Below the pieces are notes generated by a model. The model did not search any database and was not told the origin of the DNA. It saw nothing but the letters and a program-made list of their open reading frames with translations. Of a stretch of DNA of 64,000 bases, positions 61,461-64,000 are shown one piece after another (the first letter of the stretch is position 1; each line of letters begins with the position of its first letter). The DNA comes from Streptomyces sp. MRC013 (GTDB lineage Bacteria; Actinomycetota; Actinomycetes; Streptomycetales; Streptomycetaceae): positions 2,480,001 to 2,544,000 of the forward strand of contig NZ_CP094264.1 in assembly GCF_023614235.1 (NCBI RefSeq), given 5' to 3'. Position numbers and translations under genes: made by a program.

Positions 61461-61540
61461 CGGGAGGTGGCGGGAGGCGGCGGGAGGCGGCGGAGCCCCA
61501 CCGGAGGCGGCGGGAGGCGGCGGAGCCCCACCGGGGGCGG
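61461..61540. repeat. GGAGGCGGCG-type tandem repeat
   Basis: About two and a half copies of a 30-base unit built from CGGGAGGCGG and CGGAGCCCCA, followed by GC-rich DNA to 61634. Minisatellite-like; may also act as a terminator. Confidence 0.5.
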
Positions 61541-61634
61541 CGAGGGGCTCGCGGAGCCGCCGGGGCCCCGGGGGCCGCGCCGGGAGCCCCCGGGCCCCGC
61601 CGGGGGGCGGCGGGGGGCCGTGCGGACCGGTCGG

Positions 61635-62123
61635 TCACACGGCGTGCTCGTCGCTCTGCCCGCACAGCCAGGCCAGTACGTCGCGCACCCCCTGTGCGTA
61701 CGCGCGGTCCCGCGGCGGGCACACCGGGTCGTCGAGCAGCACCGCGGCGGCGTCCGCCTCCGCGGTCAGCCGCCACAGGGCTGGCACCTCGCGGGTGGGC
61801 ACGCCCGTGACCGGTCCGCTTCCCTCGCGGGCCAGCGCCCACCGGTAGGCGGCGGCGGCTCCCTCGGACACGGTGTCGGGCGGTTCGGCCCCGGTGCCGC
61901 CGGGAGCGGCGCCCTCTCCCGCCCCCTCCCGCCGGGGGTCCGGCTCCGGCGCGCGTCCGGCGTTCCGCGGGACGTGACGGCCCGGCGCGGGCCCGCCGGC
62001 GGGGTCCCGCCGTACGGGGGCCCGGGCGGCGACGGAGCGGTACGCCGACTCGACCTCCTCCGCGGGGCGGACGCCGATCCGGTTCGGCCGTGCTCGCGTT
62101 CGCGTCATGTGGCGGGTCGTCAT
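61635..62123 (-). CDS. Hypothetical protein
   Basis: 162 residues from the ATG at 62123 (MTTRHMTRTRARPNRIGVRP), preceded by GAGGATGGGG. The C-terminal 60 residues (VPALWRLTAEADAAAVLLDD, then PVCPPRDRAYAQGVRDVLAW and LCGQSDEHAV) look conserved, while the middle is Gly/Pro/Glu low-complexity. No membrane segment or known domain. The ending resembles proteins seen in other Streptomyces (from memory). Function unknown. Confidence 0.6.
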   Translation of the reverse strand: MTTRHMTRTRARPNRIGVRPAEEVESAYRSVAARAPVRRDPAGGPAPGRHVPRNAGRAPEPDPRREGAGEGAAPGGTGAEPPDTVSEGAAAAYRWALAREGSGPVTGVPTREVPALWRLTAEADAAAVLLDDPVCPPRDRAYAQGVRDVLAWLCGQSDEHAV

Positions 62124-62463
62124 ACGCGTACACCCCATCCTCGTGGCTCGCGGCTGCGTGTCCCTGACTCTCCGGGTCCCCTCGTTCCGGCGGGATATAC
62201 GCCCCGCGTGCGGCCGGAGCGCGGGAACGGCCGGGCCGCCCGGCCGGCGGACCGCCGCGGGGACCGCCGCGCGCAGACCCCGCGGGGGGCCGCGCCCTCC
62301 GGTCGACGCCGCCCGGGCGCCCGGCGCATGGTGGTTGCTAGGACCGACGAACGCTCTCCGGCCCTCCCGGGAGGCGCTGGACCGGCCCCGTGCTCCGGCT
62401 TCGGCCCCGGCCAGCGCCACCGTCCCTCCGGCGAGCCACGCGGTACGGCGAAAGGGGTGCGGC
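62124..62463. other. GC-rich gap, no gene
   Basis: About 340 bases with only low-complexity frames. Divergent promoters of the flanking genes may lie here. Confidence 0.35.
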
Positions 62464-62763
62464 ATGACCGGCTGGGCGTCGTGGACGACGGTCAACGTCT
62501 TCTCGGGCACGGGGGGTGTCCGCACCGTGGAACTGGGGGTGCTCACGGGCAACCTGAGCGTGCACACCACCTGGCACGGCACCGAGGCGGACGTCGCGGT
62601 CCAGTACAGCGGCGGCTCCGACTGGTACACGATGGCCGGCAGCCCCGTGCCGTGCTCCTCCGAGGAGGAGAGCCGCGCGCTGCACCAGGCGGCGGTGGAG
62701 GCCGTGCAGGCGGGCCGCGGCGCGGTCCTGAGCCGCCCGGCGCACCGCCCCGGGACCGGCTGA
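62464..62763 (+). CDS. Hypothetical protein
   Basis: 99 residues: MTGWASWTTVNVFSGTGGVR, TVELGVLTGNLSVHTTWHGT, VAVQYSGGSDWYTMAGSPVP and a helical end (SEEESRALHQAAVEAVQAG). Beta-strand-rich first half, probably cytoplasmic. GGGGTGCGGC before the ATG is a weak ribosome site. No family recognised; a small Streptomyces protein of unknown role. Confidence 0.6.
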   Translation: MTGWASWTTVNVFSGTGGVRTVELGVLTGNLSVHTTWHGTEADVAVQYSGGSDWYTMAGSPVPCSSEEESRALHQAAVEAVQAGRGAVLSRPAHRPGTG

Positions 62764-62819
62764 GCCGCCCGGCGCACCCCGTCGGGTGCCGCCCGGCCGA
62801 CCGCCGCCCGGCGCCGTCC

Positions 62820-63968
62820 TCACGCCGCCGGGTGGCGCAGCAGCGCGAGCGCCGGGTCGACCAGCTCCCGGTACCGGCGTTCGGCGAGCCCGGCCGGCAT
62901 GCGGCGGAGCGCCGTCTCGCGCAGGACGCGGGCCACCGGGTTGCGCCAGCGGGCGACCGTCCCGCCGTGCCGGGAGGCCAGTTGCACCGCGCGCACGCGG
63001 CGGTGCCGCAGCGCGCGGTACCGGTCCGACGCGCCTTCCGCCCCCGGGCGGAGGGCCAGCGCCAGCGCGTACGCGTCCTCGACGGCCATCGCCGCGCCCT
63101 GCCCCAGGTTCGGGGTCATCGCGTGGGCCGCGTCGCCCACGAGCAGCACCCGCCCCCGTCCCCACACCGGGGCGTCCAGCTCCTCCAGGTCGTGGTGGAG
63201 GGGCGGCGGCCCGGTCAGCGAGTCGAGGAGGCGGGCCGGTGCGCCCCGGTGGTGGGCGAAGACGCGGCGGAACCCGTCCGGCCACCCGGGCGCGGGCGCC
63301 CGGCGCGGGGCGGAGCGGACGAGGTAGTAGTACAGCCGGTCGCCGGGCAGCGGCACGAGCCCGCACGTGGTGCCGGGGCCCCAGGACTCGACCGCCGTGG
63401 CCACGCCCGGGTTGTCGGTGAGGCCGCGCCAGCAGGTCGCACCGCTGTGGCGGAGGGCCGGCGGGCGGGCGGCGGCGTGCGCGCGGACGGTGGAGCGGAT
63501 GCCGTCGGCGCCCACGACCAGGTCGTACGTCCCTCCCGGCGCGGACGGCGCGTCGCCCTCGAAGCGGACGGCCACCGAGGTGCCCGTGGAGCGCAGCGAC
63601 GCGACGGCCCGCCCGTGGACGGGCCGGGCACCCGGCGGGAGGGCCTCCAGGAGCGCCGTGTGCAGGGCCGTGCGGGACAGGGCGCGGATGTGCCCGTACC
63701 CGCCCCCGAGGTTCTGGGGCTCGACGCGCCGCAGCACCGTCCCGTCCGCCGCCGCCACGTCCATCGACGGCAGCGGCAGGCTGTGCGGCGCCGCGTCGAC
63801 GCCGAGCGCGGCGAGCACGTGGAGGGCGTTGGGCGCCAGGATGATGCCGGCGCCTGCGGGCCCGGGACGCGGGGCGCGTTCGACGACGGTGACGTCGTGG
63901 CCGGTGCGGGTCAGGGCGAGCGCGGCGGCCAGTCCGCCGATGCCGCCGCCCGCGACGAGGATCCTCAC
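62820..63968 (-). CDS. FAD-dependent monooxygenase
   Basis: 382 residues. N-terminal dinucleotide fold MRILVAGGGIGGLAAALALT (GxGxxG), then a VVERA motif (about 30) for the ribose. The DG motif LVVGADGIRSTVRAHA is at about 150 and the GD motif VLLVGDAAHAMTPNLGQGAA with AVEDA at about 278, as in PHBH-type flavin hydroxylases. It likely uses NAD(P)H and oxygen to hydroxylate an aromatic or polyketide-like substrate. No gene cluster is seen in the window to give the substrate. Start MRIL is well placed; the last 32 bases of the window belong to its upstream region. Confidence 0.9.
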   Translation of the reverse strand: MRILVAGGGIGGLAAALALTRTGHDVTVVERAPRPGPAGAGIILAPNALHVLAALGVDAAPHSLPLPSMDVAAADGTVLRRVEPQNLGGGYGHIRALSRTALHTALLEALPPGARPVHGRAVASLRSTGTSVAVRFEGDAPSAPGGTYDLVVGADGIRSTVRAHAAARPPALRHSGATCWRGLTDNPGVATAVESWGPGTTCGLVPLPGDRLYYYLVRSAPRRAPAPGWPDGFRRVFAHHRGAPARLLDSLTGPPPLHHDLEELDAPVWGRGRVLLVGDAAHAMTPNLGQGAAMAVEDAYALALALRPGAEGASDRYRALRHRRVRAVQLASRHGGTVARWRNPVARVLRETALRRMPAGLAERRYRELVDPALALLRHPAA

Positions 63969-64000
63969 GCCCGTCCCTCCCCCGCCGTGCCGACGACCCG

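Overview
The window is high-GC actinomycete DNA and almost certainly a Streptomyces chromosome near the replication origin. The evidence is an HspR/HAIR heat-shock regulon, a class II aldolase (fba) and pyrE neighbourhood with a parS-type site, a RepSA/TraSA/KorSA integrative element in a tRNA-Gly gene, and gene order that matches, from memory, the clpB-hspR-dnaJ-grpE-dnaK part of Streptomyces chromosomes. Assignments rest on reading motifs and on memory of families; no search was run.

Layout. 1-4.5 kb: a partial sensor kinase and the kynurenine pathway (tryptophan dioxygenase, kynureninase, alpha/beta-hydrolase formamidase candidate). 4.8-12.6 kb: a 7.8-kb island splits a DUF3151 gene. It is bounded by a 12-bp direct repeat and holds an ABC exporter, a small secreted protein, two IS elements, a decayed serine integrase and a complete second DUF3151 gene that may replace the broken one. 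13.3-35.9 kb: conserved housekeeping genes, namely fba, pyrE (with a parS-like site inside a palindromic terminator), an aldose epimerase, an aminotransferase, clpB, hspR-dnaJ-grpE-dnaK, a large FeS reductase and dcd. Inside this block, at 23.8-25.7 kb, lies an unusual locus: a secreted protein with seven GEPSWE repeats, translationally coupled to a degenerate Rieske-like small protein, with a divergent LuxR-type regulator.

36.3-48.3 kb: an 11.9-kb pSAM2-type actinomycete integrative conjugative element (AICE) in tRNA-Gly(CCC). It has int-xis-rep, spd/tra, a GntR repressor with several operator-like sites, and a Nudix Pif-like gene. Its cargo end carries a DndB-like DGQHR protein and an SRA/PD-(D/E)xK modification-dependent nuclease, which looks like a defence pair.

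48.6-50.2 kb: an ECF sigma factor and partner. 50.3-60.9 kb: IS debris, then a palindromic cold-shock region. One arm runs cspA (broken by IS) - DEAD-box helicase - SCO5918-like gene - GvpU-like gene; the second arm repeats this in reverse order. The two helicase genes share a 960-bp tract that appears identical in inverted orientation, pointing to gene conversion. The end of the window holds a MerR-type regulator, two hypothetical genes and a FAD monooxygenase.

Several otherwise conserved genes (SRPBCC, dnaJ, helicase B, probably the Rieske-like gene) show single small indels in GC-rich runs. These may be sequencing errors rather than real mutations.
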